A stretch of 64,000 nucleotides of DNA, taken from the NCBI RefSeq assembly GCF_016909575.1, contig NZ_JAFBGA010000002.1:310001-374000 (forward strand). The letters are read 5' to 3'. Within the stretch, counting starts at the first letter, position 1, and each line of letters starts with the position of its first letter. Position numbers and translations under genes: made by a program. The notes beneath the pieces were generated by a model. That model was given only the letters and a program-made list of their open reading frames with translations, ran no database searches and was not told where the DNA came from. The stretch comes from Streptomyces sp. HB132 (GTDB taxonomy: Bacteria > Actinomycetota > Actinomycetes > Streptomycetales > Streptomycetaceae). Below, piece after piece: positions 18,433-26,627 of the stretch.

Positions 18433-19197
18433 CTACTGGTTGACGAAGCCGCCGTCCACCGGCATGACGGTGCCGGTGAGGAAGGGACAGCGGTCGCTGA
18501 GGAGCCAGGCAGCCGCGTTCGCGATCTCCTCCGGCTCAGCCGTACGCCCTTGCGGCGTAAGGCTGTTGACCATCTCCTCCAGGCCCGGGTTGCGCCCGAA
18601 CCAGTCGGCCGTGATCTCACTGCGGGTCGTGCCCGGCGCCACCGCGTTGACCCTGATGCCCTGTTGGGCGTACTCGTCCGCAGCGGCCCTGGTGAAGCCC
18701 ACGACGGCGTGCTTGGCCGCTATGTAGGGCGCGGCCGCCGGTATGGCCACCAGGCCGCCCACACTGCTGTTGTTCACGATGGAGCAGTTGCCCGCGTTCG
18801 TCAGCATGGCCGCGATCTCGTGCCGGAGGCAGTTCCAGACGCCGCGCACGTTGACGTCCATGACCGCGTCGTAGACGTCATCACCCATGAGGTGCAGGGG
18901 AGTTCGGTCGCCTCCGAGTCCCGCGTTGTTGAAGGCCGAGTCCAGCCGCCCGTAGGTGTCGACCGCGAAGCCGACGGCTCGGGCGGCGTCCTGCGCCACC
19001 GTGACATCACAGACGACGTACGACGCCTGGGCGCCCTTGTCGCGCAGTTCGGCCACCAGCGACGCCAGTCGGTCCTCCCTGCGCGCCGCCAGGACGACCG
19101 TCGCGCCCTCCTCGGAGAACACCCGCGCCGCCGCCGCACCGATTCCGCTGCTCGCCCCGGTGATCAGGACGACTCTGTCGTGGAGAAGATCGCTCAT
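18433..19197 (-). CDS. Short-chain dehydrogenase/reductase, probable GBL reductase
   Basis: A 254-residue SDR with the Rossmann motif T-G-A-S-S-G-I-G (about 14-21), N-N-A-G, the catalytic Ser in N-N-S-S-V-G, Y-x-x-x-K in Y-I-A-A-K, and P-V-D-G-G-F near the end, so a complete classical SDR using NAD(P)H. Reductases of this family (BarS1 type) reduce the 6-keto group of butyrolactone precursors. Its convergent, nearly touching position with the AfsA-type gene and an ARE-like site in its promoter region support that role, but other substrates are possible. The ATG at 19197 is the natural start, at M-S-D-L-L-H-D; the long open frame upstream is spurious. Confidence 0.75.
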   Translation of the reverse strand: MSDLLHDRVVLITGASSGIGAAAARVFSEEGATVVLAARREDRLASLVAELRDKGAQASYVVCDVTVAQDAARAVGFAVDTYGRLDSAFNNAGLGGDRTPLHLMGDDVYDAVMDVNVRGVWNCLRHEIAAMLTNAGNCSIVNNSSVGGLVAIPAAAPYIAAKHAVVGFTRAAADEYAQQGIRVNAVAPGTTRSEITADWFGRNPGLEEMVNSLTPQGRTAEPEEIANAAAWLLSDRCPFLTGTVMPVDGGFVNQ

Positions 19198-19461
19198 GGC
19201 CGCAGTCTCGCAGGCCGTCCTGGCCGCGGCCATGGGCGATTCCGTACCGCCCGGTCCTCCTCCGGCCCGCCACCGCTCCGGTGCGTACGGGAGGCCGGGC
19301 GTTACGGCGGGGACTGCCCGTTCCATGCCCCCGGACCCCGACACAGGGTCACCGCAATAACAAACCGTTTGTACTGTTTTGGCGAGTCTCCTCAGGAAAT
19401 ACCGGCAGCGGATCACAGGCTCCACGACCGGCCCGGAGGGCCCCCTGCGATACCGTGCGGC
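19198..19461. promoter_or_regulatory. Divergent promoter region with ARE-like site
   Basis: A 264-bp gap between the SDR and the quinone oxidoreductase genes. At 19360-19365 is ACAAAC and at 19376-19381 is GTTTTG, two half-sites in inverted orientation spaced by 10 bp, which fits the ACAWAC-N10-GTTTGT core of gamma-butyrolactone autoregulatory elements (one mismatch). The local AT-richness stands out in this GC-rich sequence. Confidence 0.55.
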
Positions 19462-20370
19462 ATGCTCGCTGTCCAGTTCGACCGCTTCGGTGGTCCAGAA
19501 GTGCTCCGCACCGTGGAACTGCCCGCCCCCGTGCCCGGCCCCGGAGAGGTGCTCCTCACCGTCGAGGCCGCAGGGGTGAACTTCGCGGACACCCATCAGG
19601 TGGACGGCTCCTACCTCGGCGCCGACGCCCTGCCGTACGTCCCGGGCAGTGAGGTCGTGGGCCGCACCCCGGACGGCAGGCGGGTACTGGCCCGGGTCTC
19701 GCACGGGTACGCGGAACAGGTGACCGCCAAGGAGTCCGCCGTCCTGGAGATCCCGGAGGAACTCGGTGCCGCCCAGGCACTCGCCCTGATGATGCAGGGG
19801 CTGACGGCCTGGCACCTGCTTCGGTCGTCGGCCCGCCTGCAGCGGGGCGAGACCGTCGTCGTGCACTCCGCGGCGGGCGGTGTCGGCAGCCTCGCCGTCC
19901 AGCTGGCCCGGGAGTTCGGAGCGGGCCGGGTACTCGCGCAGGTCTCCACCCCCGCCAAGGAACGACTCGTCCTGGACCTGGGCGCGGACGCGGTGATCAG
20001 CTACCCCCTCGCGGAGAAGGCGGACGTCGTCCTGGACGCCGCCGGCGGGGACCTCTTCGACCGGGCTCTGGACTCCCTGGCGTCGTACGGCCGCCTGGTG
20101 ACCTACGGCAACGCCGCCCGCACCGGCTTCACCCCGGTCGATCCGGGCCGGCTGGGCCGGCTCAACGCATCCGTCGTCGGATTCTGGCTGCGCCCGGCCC
20201 TCGCCGCTCCGGGCGCGGTGAGCGGTCCCCTCAAGGAGCTCTTCGCCCTGGTCGCCGCGGGCCGTCTCAAGCCCGTGCCCGGCGGCAGCTACCCGCTCGC
20301 CGATGCCCGGCGCGCCCATGAGGACCTGCTCGCACGCCGGACCACGGGGAAGCTGGTCCTGACGCCCTGA
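19462..20370 (+). CDS. Zinc-free quinone oxidoreductase (MDR family)
   Basis: A 302-residue NADPH-dependent oxidoreductase of the quinone oxidoreductase/medium-chain family. An N-terminal GroES-like fold (G-V-N-F-A-D-T, P-G-S-E-V-V-G) is followed by a Rossmann domain with the nucleotide motif A-A-G-G-V-G-S-L-A-V-Q-L-A. The cysteine ligands of zinc-dependent alcohol dehydrogenases are absent. It probably reduces quinones or enones. It is divergent from the SDR gene and shares the ARE-like region with it, so it may belong to the GBL regulon. A strong hairpin follows the stop. Confidence 0.83.
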   Translation: MLAVQFDRFGGPEVLRTVELPAPVPGPGEVLLTVEAAGVNFADTHQVDGSYLGADALPYVPGSEVVGRTPDGRRVLARVSHGYAEQVTAKESAVLEIPEELGAAQALALMMQGLTAWHLLRSSARLQRGETVVVHSAAGGVGSLAVQLAREFGAGRVLAQVSTPAKERLVLDLGADAVISYPLAEKADVVLDAAGGDLFDRALDSLASYGRLVTYGNAARTGFTPVDPGRLGRLNASVVGFWLRPALAAPGAVSGPLKELFALVAAGRLKPVPGGSYPLADARRAHEDLLARRTTGKLVLTP

Positions 20371-20387
20371 GCGGGCCAGGGCCCGGA

Positions 20388-20432
20388 CGCACCGCACCCC
20401 CCGGGCCCGGAGGCCTCGGGGGGTGCGGTGCG
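20388..20432. terminator. Bidirectional terminator, 15-bp perfect stem
   Basis: Arms 20388-20402 and 20418-20432 are perfectly complementary (CGCACCGCACC then six C pairing with six G then TGCGGTGCG) around a 15-nt loop. It lies between the convergent oxidoreductase and SCO5918-family genes, so it can serve both. Confidence 0.8.
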
Positions 20433-20447
20433 CGGAAGCACGACGCC

Positions 20448-20756
20448 TCAGGCGTCGCCGGGCGTCCCGAGCAGGGCGGACGCGTTCTCCAGCGGAGTGA
20501 GGGGCACCGCGGGCGCGGGCGCCTCCGCCGGGCGGCAGGTGAAGCCGAGACGCGACAGCGCCCTGGTCACCTCGCCGGCGGTGAAGTCCCTGCGGTCCTG
20601 GCGGGTGATGATCTCGCCGACCTGCTTGACGGGATAGACACGGCGGCTGATGACCACAGCGTCACCGGTGACGGGCTCGGGCTTGACGCCCTTCATGGAG
20701 TCCTCGACCTCGTTCTTGAAGAGGTCGAAGGGGAAACGGGCGATGACACAGCGCAT
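20448..20756 (-). CDS. SCO5918-family conserved protein
   Basis: A 102-residue soluble protein (M-R-C-V-I-A-R-F-P-F-D-L). I recognise it as the small conserved gene that in Streptomyces coelicolor sits beside the cold-shock DEAD-box helicase (SCO5918 next to SCO5920). The first 75 residues are mixed alpha/beta with basic patches (V-I-S-R-R-V-Y-P-V-K-Q-V-G-E-I-I-T-R-Q-D). The C-terminus is Ala/Pro rich. GAGG stands before the ATG. It follows the helicase on the same strand 64 bp downstream and probably shares its transcript. A role in cold adaptation or RNA handling is inferred only from that context. Confidence 0.7.
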   Translation of the reverse strand: MRCVIARFPFDLFKNEVEDSMKGVKPEPVTGDAVVISRRVYPVKQVGEIITRQDRRDFTAGEVTRALSRLGFTCRPAEAPAPAVPLTPLENASALLGTPGDA

Positions 20757-20820
20757 GGTGCCTCAACAGGATGGTCGCGGTGAATGCGGGAAACGGTCGG
20801 CCGGAGTTCCGGCCGGACGA

Positions 20821-22389
20821 CTACGCGGCCTTGTTGGTCCGGCGCTGCGCTGCGGCGGCACGCGCCTGCGGCGTAGCGGTGTTGGCGTTCGAGCGGCGGC
20901 CCTGGCCGGGGCGCGCACCTCGCCGGCCGCGAGGCCCGGAACCGCTGCCCTTGGGGCGTTCCGAGACCGGTGAGGTGATCGTGACGGGCACACCAGACGG
21001 TGCCTGGGCTCCGGTGATGCGGTTGAGCTCCGCCTCGCCGGAGCGGACCTGGGCGACCTGCGGCGTGATACCGGCGTCGGCCATCAGCCGGGTCATCTCG
21101 CGGCGCTGGTTGGGCAGCACGAGCGTGACGACGCTGCCGGACTCCCCGGCGCGCGCGGTACGCCCGCCGCGGTGCAGGTAGTCCTTGTGGTCGCTGGGCG
21201 GGTCGACGTTGACGACCAGGTCGAGGTTGTCGACGTGGATGCCCCGGGCGGCGACGTTCGTGGCGACCAGCACCGTGACATGACCGGTCTTGAACCGGTC
21301 CAGGGTGCGGGTCCGCTGCGGCTGCGACTTCCCGCCGTGCAGCGCGGCCGCCCGCACACCGCTGTGCAGGAGGTGGTCGGTGAGCTTGTCCACCGCGTGC
21401 TTGGTGTCCAGGAACATGATCACCCGGCCGTCGCGGGCGGCGATCTCGGTCGTCGTCGCGTACTTGTCGGCGCCCTGGACGTAGAGCACGTGGTGCTCCA
21501 TCGTCGTCACCGCGCCGGCGGCGGGGTCCACCGAGTGGACGACCGGGTCGTTCAGGTAGCGGCGGACCAGCAGGTCCACGTTGCGGTCCAGGGTGGCCGA
21601 GAACAGCATCCGCTGGCCGTCGGGGCCGACCTGGTCCAGCAGCTCGGTGACCTGCGGCATGAAGCCCATGTCGGCCATCTGGTCGGCCTCGTCGAGGACG
21701 GTGATGGCGACCCGGTCGAGCTTGCAGTCGCCGCGCTCGATGAGGTCCTTGAGCCGGCCCGGGGTGGCGACCACGACTTCGGCGCCGCCGCGCAGCGCGC
21801 TGGCCTGGCGGCCGATCGACATGCCGCCGACGACCGTGGCCAGCCGGAGCCTGAGGGACCGGGCGTACGGGGTGAGCGCGTCGGTGACCTGCTGGGCCAG
21901 TTCCCGGGTGGGGACGAGGACCAGTGCGAGCGGACGGCGCGCGTCGGCGCGGTTGCCCGCCGTGCGGGCCAGCAGGGCCAGGCCGAAGGCGAGCGTCTTG
22001 CCCGATCCGGTGCGTCCTCGGCCGAGGACGTCCCGTCCGGCGAGCGAGTTCGGCAGGGTGGCCGCCTGGATCGGGAACGGCACCGACATGCCTTCGGAGG
22101 CCAGCGCCGCCAGCAGGGGCGCGGGCATGTCCAGGTCCGCGAAGGACTCCGCGGCGGGCAGGGCGGGGGTGATGGTCACCGGCAGGGCGAACTCACCCGT
22201 GACGGCGGAGGAGCGGCGGCCGTAGCCGCCGGAGCGCTTCGGTCCACCGGAGCGGCCCTGCGAGCCCGGGGCGCCCTGTCGGCCGGATCCCGCCGAGCGG
22301 AACCCGTTGGCGGTACGGCTGCCGGCGGACCCCCCGGAGCGCGTCCTGGAGAATCGGTCGTTCGTGCGAGATGTGCGATCGCGGTTCAA
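20821..22389 (-). CDS. DEAD-box RNA helicase
   Basis: A superfamily 2 RNA helicase of about 522 residues. The basic Gly/Ser/Arg-rich N-terminal tail precedes the Q motif. Motif I is G-R-T-G-S-G-K-T, motif II is L-D-E-A-D, motif III is S-A-T, and the C-terminal RecA domain has V-A-T-N-V-A-A-R-G and H-R-G-G-R-T-A-R. It unwinds structured RNA, especially in the cold. I prefer a TTG start at 22389 because AAAGG lies 7 bases upstream; an in-frame ATG at 22449 lacks a ribosome binding site. The gene lies downstream of cspA on the same strand, separated by a strong terminator, so it probably has its own promoter and a leader within that gap. Confidence 0.87.
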   Translation of the reverse strand: MNRDRTSRTNDRFSRTRSGGSAGSRTANGFRSAGSGRQGAPGSQGRSGGPKRSGGYGRRSSAVTGEFALPVTITPALPAAESFADLDMPAPLLAALASEGMSVPFPIQAATLPNSLAGRDVLGRGRTGSGKTLAFGLALLARTAGNRADARRPLALVLVPTRELAQQVTDALTPYARSLRLRLATVVGGMSIGRQASALRGGAEVVVATPGRLKDLIERGDCKLDRVAITVLDEADQMADMGFMPQVTELLDQVGPDGQRMLFSATLDRNVDLLVRRYLNDPVVHSVDPAAGAVTTMEHHVLYVQGADKYATTTEIAARDGRVIMFLDTKHAVDKLTDHLLHSGVRAAALHGGKSQPQRTRTLDRFKTGHVTVLVATNVAARGIHVDNLDLVVNVDPPSDHKDYLHRGGRTARAGESGSVVTLVLPNQRREMTRLMADAGITPQVAQVRSGEAELNRITGAQAPSGVPVTITSPVSERPKGSGSGPRGRRGARPGQGRRSNANTATPQARAAAAQRRTNKAA

Positions 22390-22692
22390 TGGAGAACCTT
22401 TCCCTCGAATGGCACGTATCGAGGGATTCTTCCGGGCGGCTGCAGCCATGTACGGCGCCAGGAATCAAGAATCGCAAGAACGAGCCGGTGAAATATCGAA
22501 TAACGGAATGCGTCCGCCGGATGAACCAGCAGGATTCGGCACTCCATATGACTGCAGTGACGCACCGCGCCTCGCGCACGCACCGGGAATTACCCACTCG
22601 GTGCGACGCCCCTGGCAGCGGCCGGGAAAACGCAACGAGCTGGGGCCCGCACCCGAAGGTGCGGGCCCCAGCTGCGCCGTACGCCTGTGTGA
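22390..22692. promoter_or_regulatory. Gap between helicase and CspA genes
   Basis: About 300 bp on the sense side of the helicase gene, AT-richer than its surroundings. The far end holds the cspA terminator. The remaining 250 bases form a probable promoter plus a long 5' leader, as is usual for cold-shock helicases. No open reading frame is convincing. Confidence 0.45.
22638..22673 (-). terminator. Terminator of cspA, 16-bp perfect stem
   Basis: AGCTGGGGCCCGCACC (22638-22653), loop CGAA, then the exact reverse complement (22658-22673). The stem begins 19 bases after the cspA stop on the minus strand. A perfect 16-bp stem with a tetraloop is a very strong intrinsic hairpin. Confidence 0.85.
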
Positions 22693-22896
22693 TCAGGCGG
22701 GGGTGATGTTCTCCGCCTGCGGGCCCTTCTGGCCCTGCGTGACGTCGAAGTTCACCTTCTGGCCTTCCTGGAGCTCGCGGAAGCCCTGGGCGGCGATGTT
22801 CGAGTAGTGGGCGAACACGTCAGCGCCGCCACCCTCCTGCTCGATGAAGCCGAAGCCCTTTTCCGAGTTGAACCACTTAACGGTACCGGTAGCCAT
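22693..22896 (-). CDS. Cold shock protein (CspA family)
   Basis: A 67-residue single cold-shock domain. RNP1 is K-G-F-G-F-I and RNP2 is V-F-A-H-Y, both intact; the protein starts [10 protein letters not shown] like most CspA proteins. It binds single-stranded RNA and DNA and melts secondary structure. GGAG lies 9 bases before the ATG at 22896. The upstream gap of 305 bp is AT-rich for this sequence and probably holds a long 5' leader. It is followed by a strong terminator and then the DEAD-box helicase gene, a common cold-response pairing. Confidence 0.95.
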   Translation of the reverse strand: MATGTVKWFNSEKGFGFIEQEGGGADVFAHYSNIAAQGFRELQEGQKVNFDVTQGQKGPQAENITPA

Positions 22897-23201
22897 GTCT
22901 AATCTCCTTCGGGGCGTTGCCCGTGGGCCCACACTGTGCGAGCCCGACGTCGCCGCAAATGATTGCCCCGTCCGGAAAAGACCGGAAATACAAAAGTGCG
23001 CCCACCGAAGTGCTGACGGTGAGTGCACTTGAAGTTTTGGGAACCACAACTGCAACTGAGATCAACAGTAGCACGATTCGGGTCCGAGCGAGCTGTACGC
23101 CATATCACTACGGCTTCACTCCGTCACGCACGGCATAAACCCTCACCGCTCATAGCGCGTATTTCTGTGCCCGCCGAAACAGATATGCACCCGCACCCCG
23201 G
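22897..23201. promoter_or_regulatory. Upstream region of the cold-shock gene
   Basis: A 305-bp gap between cspA and the MerR-like gene, both on the minus strand. It is clearly poorer in GC than flanking genes. It should contain the cspA promoter and the long leader typical of cold-shock genes. I could not place the promoter hexamers with confidence. Confidence 0.4.
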
Positions 23202-23546
23202 TCAGGAATCCGTGCCGCCCCGGTCCGACGCCGGCCGGCGCAGTTGCTCGTTGAGGCGCAGGGCCTCCTCGAGCTGGTCCTCCAGGATCACGATGCGGCA
23301 GGCCGAGTCGATCGGCGTGCCGGCGTCCACCAGCTCCCGGGCGCGGGCCGCGATGCGCAGCTGGTAACGCGAGTAACGGCGGTGGCCCCCCTCGGAGCGC
23401 AGCGGGGTGATCAGGCGGGCCTCACCGATGGCCCTGAGGAAGCCTGGCGTCGCACCGATCATCTCGGCGGCCCGCCCCATCGTGTACGCGGGGTAGTCGT
23501 CGTCGTCGAGACGGTCCGAAGCTTGCGACGGGGATTCCGGGGGCAT
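23202..23546 (-). CDS. MerR-like helix-turn-helix protein
   Basis: A 114-residue protein. Residues about 18-80 hold a MerR-type winged helix: Y-T-M-G-R-A-A-E-M-I-G (first helix-turn-helix), L-R-A-I-G-E-A-R-L-I-T-P, and the wing with R-S-E-G-G-H-R-R-Y-S-R-Y-Q-L. A short helix (V-I-L-E-D-Q-L-E-E-A-L-R-L-N-E-Q-L) may dimerise. There is no effector domain and no metal-binding cysteines. A close paralogue lies at 30351-30692 in this window. ATG 23546 was chosen for the GAGG upstream. It stands immediately upstream of the cold-shock gene on the same strand. Its targets are unknown. Confidence 0.8.
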   Translation of the reverse strand: MPPESPSQASDRLDDDDYPAYTMGRAAEMIGATPGFLRAIGEARLITPLRSEGGHRRYSRYQLRIAARARELVDAGTPIDSACRIVILEDQLEEALRLNEQLRRPASDRGGTDS

Positions 23547-23910
23547 CTGCACCTCTTCTGCTGCGCACCGGACCACCGATATGGCCTGGCTGCACAAGAA
23601 AGCCTAGGCGTACGGATAGGACATGTCTATTGCCGCCAAAACAGCTTTCCCCGGTCTCCGGCGTCGCACGCACGGCGCCCACTGTCGCGCGGCGCCCCGG
23701 CGAACTGTCGCGCGGCGCCCCGGCGGGAGCCCTCCGTAATCGCACGGCAACCCCAACAGGGCTGACCGACCGGTCAGTTGTCCGCGGACCCGCGAAAGGT
23801 CATACTGCACGGGTAGCCCTTCACGCATCCCCCGTCGTGAAGGGCTACGTTGATGCGCGGCCCCCGGAACCGCCCGGGTCGCGCGGCCCGCGACCCGGAG
23901 CACACACAGC
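23547..23910. other. Intergenic stretch with 22-bp direct repeat
   Basis: A 364-bp gap between divergent genes. It contains a 22-bp unit repeated exactly at 23681-23702 and 23704-23725, one base apart. The region must hold promoters for the MerR-like gene and the PAP2-like gene. No gene is apparent. Confidence 0.45.
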
Positions 23911-24495
23911 ATGAGCGGCACGGACAGGACCACGACGACGGCCCGCACGGTCACGGACGTCCTGCAGCCCCGCAATGTGCTGCTCGTCGGCATGCTCGGC
24001 ATCGGACTGGCCTCCGCCGGGGACTGGACCGGGCTCCCCTGGGGCTTCCTCGGCGCCCTCTGCGCCGGCCTCGTCCCCGCCGGCTACATCGAGTGGGAGC
24101 GCGGGCGCGGCACCTGGGGCGACCGGCACGTGGTGGACAGGACCCAGCGGGCGCCGATCTTCCTGGTGATCCTGGGTTCGCTGGGCACCGGTGCGCTGAT
24201 CATGGTTCTCGGCGGTGCACCCCCCGGCATCCTGATCGCGATGATCTCCCTGTGGGTCATGACGACGGTGCTCCTGGCGGTCAACACGATCTGGAAGATC
24301 TCGGTCGACTCGGCGGTCGCGTCGGCCGTGGTCGCCCTGCTCACCGTCACGCACTCCCTGTGGTGGCTGTGCGCCGGCGCCGCCGCCCTCGCCGTGTGCT
24401 GGTCGCGGGTGGCCCTGCGCTACCACTCGGTGGCCCAGACGGCCGCGGGTGCGGCCGTGGGGGCCGCGACGGCGGCCGGCTTCCTCTTCGCCTGA
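23911..24495 (+). CDS. PAP2-like integral membrane protein
   Basis: A 194-residue membrane protein with about five hydrophobic segments. The C-terminal half keeps the spacing of a PAP2 phosphatase, with K-I-S-V-D-S-A-V-A-S and S-R-V-A-L-R-Y-H-S-V-A-Q, which correspond to the PSGH and SRxxxxxHxxxD motifs. The usual Pro-Ser-Gly-His is replaced by Ser-Val-Asp-Ser and the terminal Asp by Gln, so catalysis may be altered or lost. PAP2 enzymes dephosphorylate lipid phosphates such as undecaprenyl pyrophosphate. I call it PAP2-like and do not assign a substrate. Confidence 0.65.
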   Translation: MSGTDRTTTTARTVTDVLQPRNVLLVGMLGIGLASAGDWTGLPWGFLGALCAGLVPAGYIEWERGRGTWGDRHVVDRTQRAPIFLVILGSLGTGALIMVLGGAPPGILIAMISLWVMTTVLLAVNTIWKISVDSAVASAVVALLTVTHSLWWLCAGAAALAVCWSRVALRYHSVAQTAAGAAVGAATAAGFLFA

Positions 24496-24629
24496 GCCAC
24501 GGGATCCGCCCGGACCACGCGTGCGGGCAACCGCCCCGGAGACCCGGAGGGCCCCCGATTGCGGACCCGCCCCGGAGCCGGTTACGTGGACGAGGGGACC
24601 GCACAGCGATGTGACCCGGAGGCGGACGA

Positions 24630-24863
24630 ATGCCCAGGAAGACCTCGAGCTCCAAGGCGGGCCTGCTCCTGAGTCTGGGAAGCAGCGCGATCGCCGTCGT
24701 ACGGACCCTCAAGCAGATGCGCCGGACGCGCGGCACCCGGGACAGGCTGACCACCGCGGACACCGTGGCGGGACTCCTGCCCCTGATCACGTCGGCCCTG
24801 ATCGTCCTGCGCCGGCTGCGCGGACGCTCCGCGCGGCGCTCCCGCGCGGAGGGCGGTCAGTAG
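24630..24863 (+). CDS. Small basic membrane protein, unknown function
   Basis: A 77-residue protein with a strong GGAGG site 6 bases upstream of the ATG. It has two weakly hydrophobic stretches (about 9-24 and 43-61) separated by a basic segment (K-Q-M-R-R-T-R-G-T-R-D-R) and a very Arg-rich C-terminus (R-R-L-R-G-R-S-A-R-R-S-R). It may be a peripheral or hairpin membrane protein. Its last 7 bases overlap the stop of the convergent SpoIIE phosphatase gene. I do not recognise a family. Confidence 0.6.
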   Translation: MPRKTSSSKAGLLLSLGSSAIAVVRTLKQMRRTRGTRDRLTTADTVAGLLPLITSALIVLRRLRGRSARRSRAEGGQ

Positions 24864-26605
24864 ACGCGGCTGCGCGAGACGAGCACCGCGATGTCGTCCT
24901 CCGCCGTGTCGGCGAACCGGTCCACGATCTCGTCGAGCAGGTCCTGCAGCCTCCCGCTCGGCGGCATCGTGAGTTGCGCGAGCCTCGCGATCGACACGTC
25001 GATGTCCTCGCCCCGGCGCTCCACCAGCCCGTCGGTGTACATGAACAGGACCGTCCCGGGACCACAAGGCACCACCGTCGTCCGGTAGCCGCCGAAGCCC
25101 GTGCCCAGGGGCGGCCCCACCGGCAGTCGCGCCACCCGCGCCCCGGCGGCCCCGGGATCGAGGAACACCGGCGGCGGATGGCCCGCGCTGGCCACCTCGC
25201 AGACACCCCGCCGCCGGTCGACGACCGCGACCAGGCAGGTCGCGGCACGGTCGAGGCCGGACTGTTCGACCGCCCTGTCGAGCCGCTCCAGAACGCGGTG
25301 CGGCGGCTGGTCGTCGTCGGCCATGATGCGGAGCATCGAGCGGTAGTTGCTCATGGCCACGGCCGCCTCCACCCCGTGGCCCATCACGTCGCCCATCACC
25401 TTCATGTGCCGTCCACCCTTGAGGGGGATGGCGTCGAACCAGTCACCGCCCACCACCGCGCCCTCGCCCGCGGGAAGGTACAGGGAGGCGATCTCGATGC
25501 CCGGGTTGGGCACCCGCGGCTCGGACAGCAGGGACCGCTGGAGTTCCCGGGCGACGTGGTGTTCGTGCGCGTAGCGGTTGGCATGGTCCACATCGACCGC
25601 GGCGCGGCCCGCGAGGGTCCGGGCGACGACGACGTCCAGCCCCTCGGTGAAGGGCGGCGAGTCGCCGGCCCGCAGCAGGCTGAGCGCTCCCAGCGGGTGC
25701 CCTCGGGCGGTGAGCGGTACGACGACCACCGAGTGCAGACCGTTGGAGCGGTAGGCGGCGACCCGCTCGGGGGTGGGTGCCGCGCGGCCGATCTGCTCGT
25801 CGCCCCACAGGTTCTCGATCACCGGGGCGTCGGCGGCCAGGCAGCGGGGCACGGACGCGTCCTCCTGGTAGTCGATGTCCGTTCCCGGCCCGCCGAACCG
25901 GGCGATCTCGTCGGCGAGCTCCGGGACGGCGGCCACACCGGCCCGTCGCAGCCGCATCGCTCCGGGCGGCGGCTCGCGACGGTCGTGCCCGTCGTCCTCG
26001 CGGATCATCTCCACGACGGCGACGTCGGCCATCACGGGCACCACGAAGTCCGCGAGTTCCTGGCAGGTGGTCTCCAGGTCGAGCGTCGTCCCCACGCTGA
26101 CGGCTGCGTTGTCCAGGAGTGTCAGATAGCTCCTCGCCCTCAGCAGTTCCGCCCGCTCGTCATGGGTGGCCGTGACCTCCTGGATGATCACGACAAGTCC
26201 CAGTGGCCGCTCGCCCGCTTCCAGGCGGTGGCAGGCACCGCGCCAGAACCGCCGTGTCATGACGGAATCCGCCCAGGTCTGCCCGGTGGTCGTGATCTCA
26301 CGGGGCCGGCCGTCGGCCAGCACCTGGCGCATGACGTCGAGCCTGATGTCGACCTCGGGCAGCACCTCTGCGACGGTCCGGCCCAGGTGCGCGGCGGCCG
26401 GAAGGCCGTTGAGCCGTTCCAGTGCCGTGTTCACGTACAGGTAGCGCAGCTCCGTGTCGAAGACCGCGATCCCGGCCGGGCTGCTGCCGATCAGCCCCGC
26501 GAGCACCGCCACGTCGACGGGTACCGGGTCGTCCTGCTCTTCGGCCTGCAACGGAGCCTCCAGAGGGTGCGTGCCCCGCGGGAGTGCGGCGCGGCCGGTC
26601 CTCAC
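24857..26605 (-). CDS. PAS-GAF-SpoIIE (PP2C-type) phosphatase
   Basis: A 582-residue cytoplasmic signalling protein. The PAS domain (about 30-150) has G-I-A-V-F-D-T-E-L-R-Y-L-Y-V-N. A GAF domain (about 165-330) follows. The C-terminal SpoIIE phosphatase (about 350-580) has G-G-D-W-F-D, G-D-V-M-G-H-G, A-S-A-G-H-P-P-P and D-D-I-A-V-L, the metal-binding aspartates of PP2C enzymes. Such proteins dephosphorylate anti-anti-sigma factors and thereby switch stress or developmental sigma factors in Streptomyces. The start is GTG at 26605, 22 bases after the hydrolase stop on the same strand, so the two form an operon. The signal read by PAS/GAF is unknown. Confidence 0.9.
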   Translation of the reverse strand: MRTGRAALPRGTHPLEAPLQAEEQDDPVPVDVAVLAGLIGSSPAGIAVFDTELRYLYVNTALERLNGLPAAAHLGRTVAEVLPEVDIRLDVMRQVLADGRPREITTTGQTWADSVMTRRFWRGACHRLEAGERPLGLVVIIQEVTATHDERAELLRARSYLTLLDNAAVSVGTTLDLETTCQELADFVVPVMADVAVVEMIREDDGHDRREPPPGAMRLRRAGVAAVPELADEIARFGGPGTDIDYQEDASVPRCLAADAPVIENLWGDEQIGRAAPTPERVAAYRSNGLHSVVVVPLTARGHPLGALSLLRAGDSPPFTEGLDVVVARTLAGRAAVDVDHANRYAHEHHVARELQRSLLSEPRVPNPGIEIASLYLPAGEGAVVGGDWFDAIPLKGGRHMKVMGDVMGHGVEAAVAMSNYRSMLRIMADDDQPPHRVLERLDRAVEQSGLDRAATCLVAVVDRRRGVCEVASAGHPPPVFLDPGAAGARVARLPVGPPLGTGFGGYRTTVVPCGPGTVLFMYTDGLVERRGEDIDVSIARLAQLTMPPSGRLQDLLDEIVDRFADTAEDDIAVLVSRSRVY

Positions 26606-26627
26606 AGGCCACCGGGCACCCGGACCC

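Noticed and set aside
18433..20397. SDR gene extending upstream to 20397
   Set aside because: The SDR fold starts at M-S-D-L-L-H-D (19197); the upstream part covers the oxidoreductase gene in antisense.
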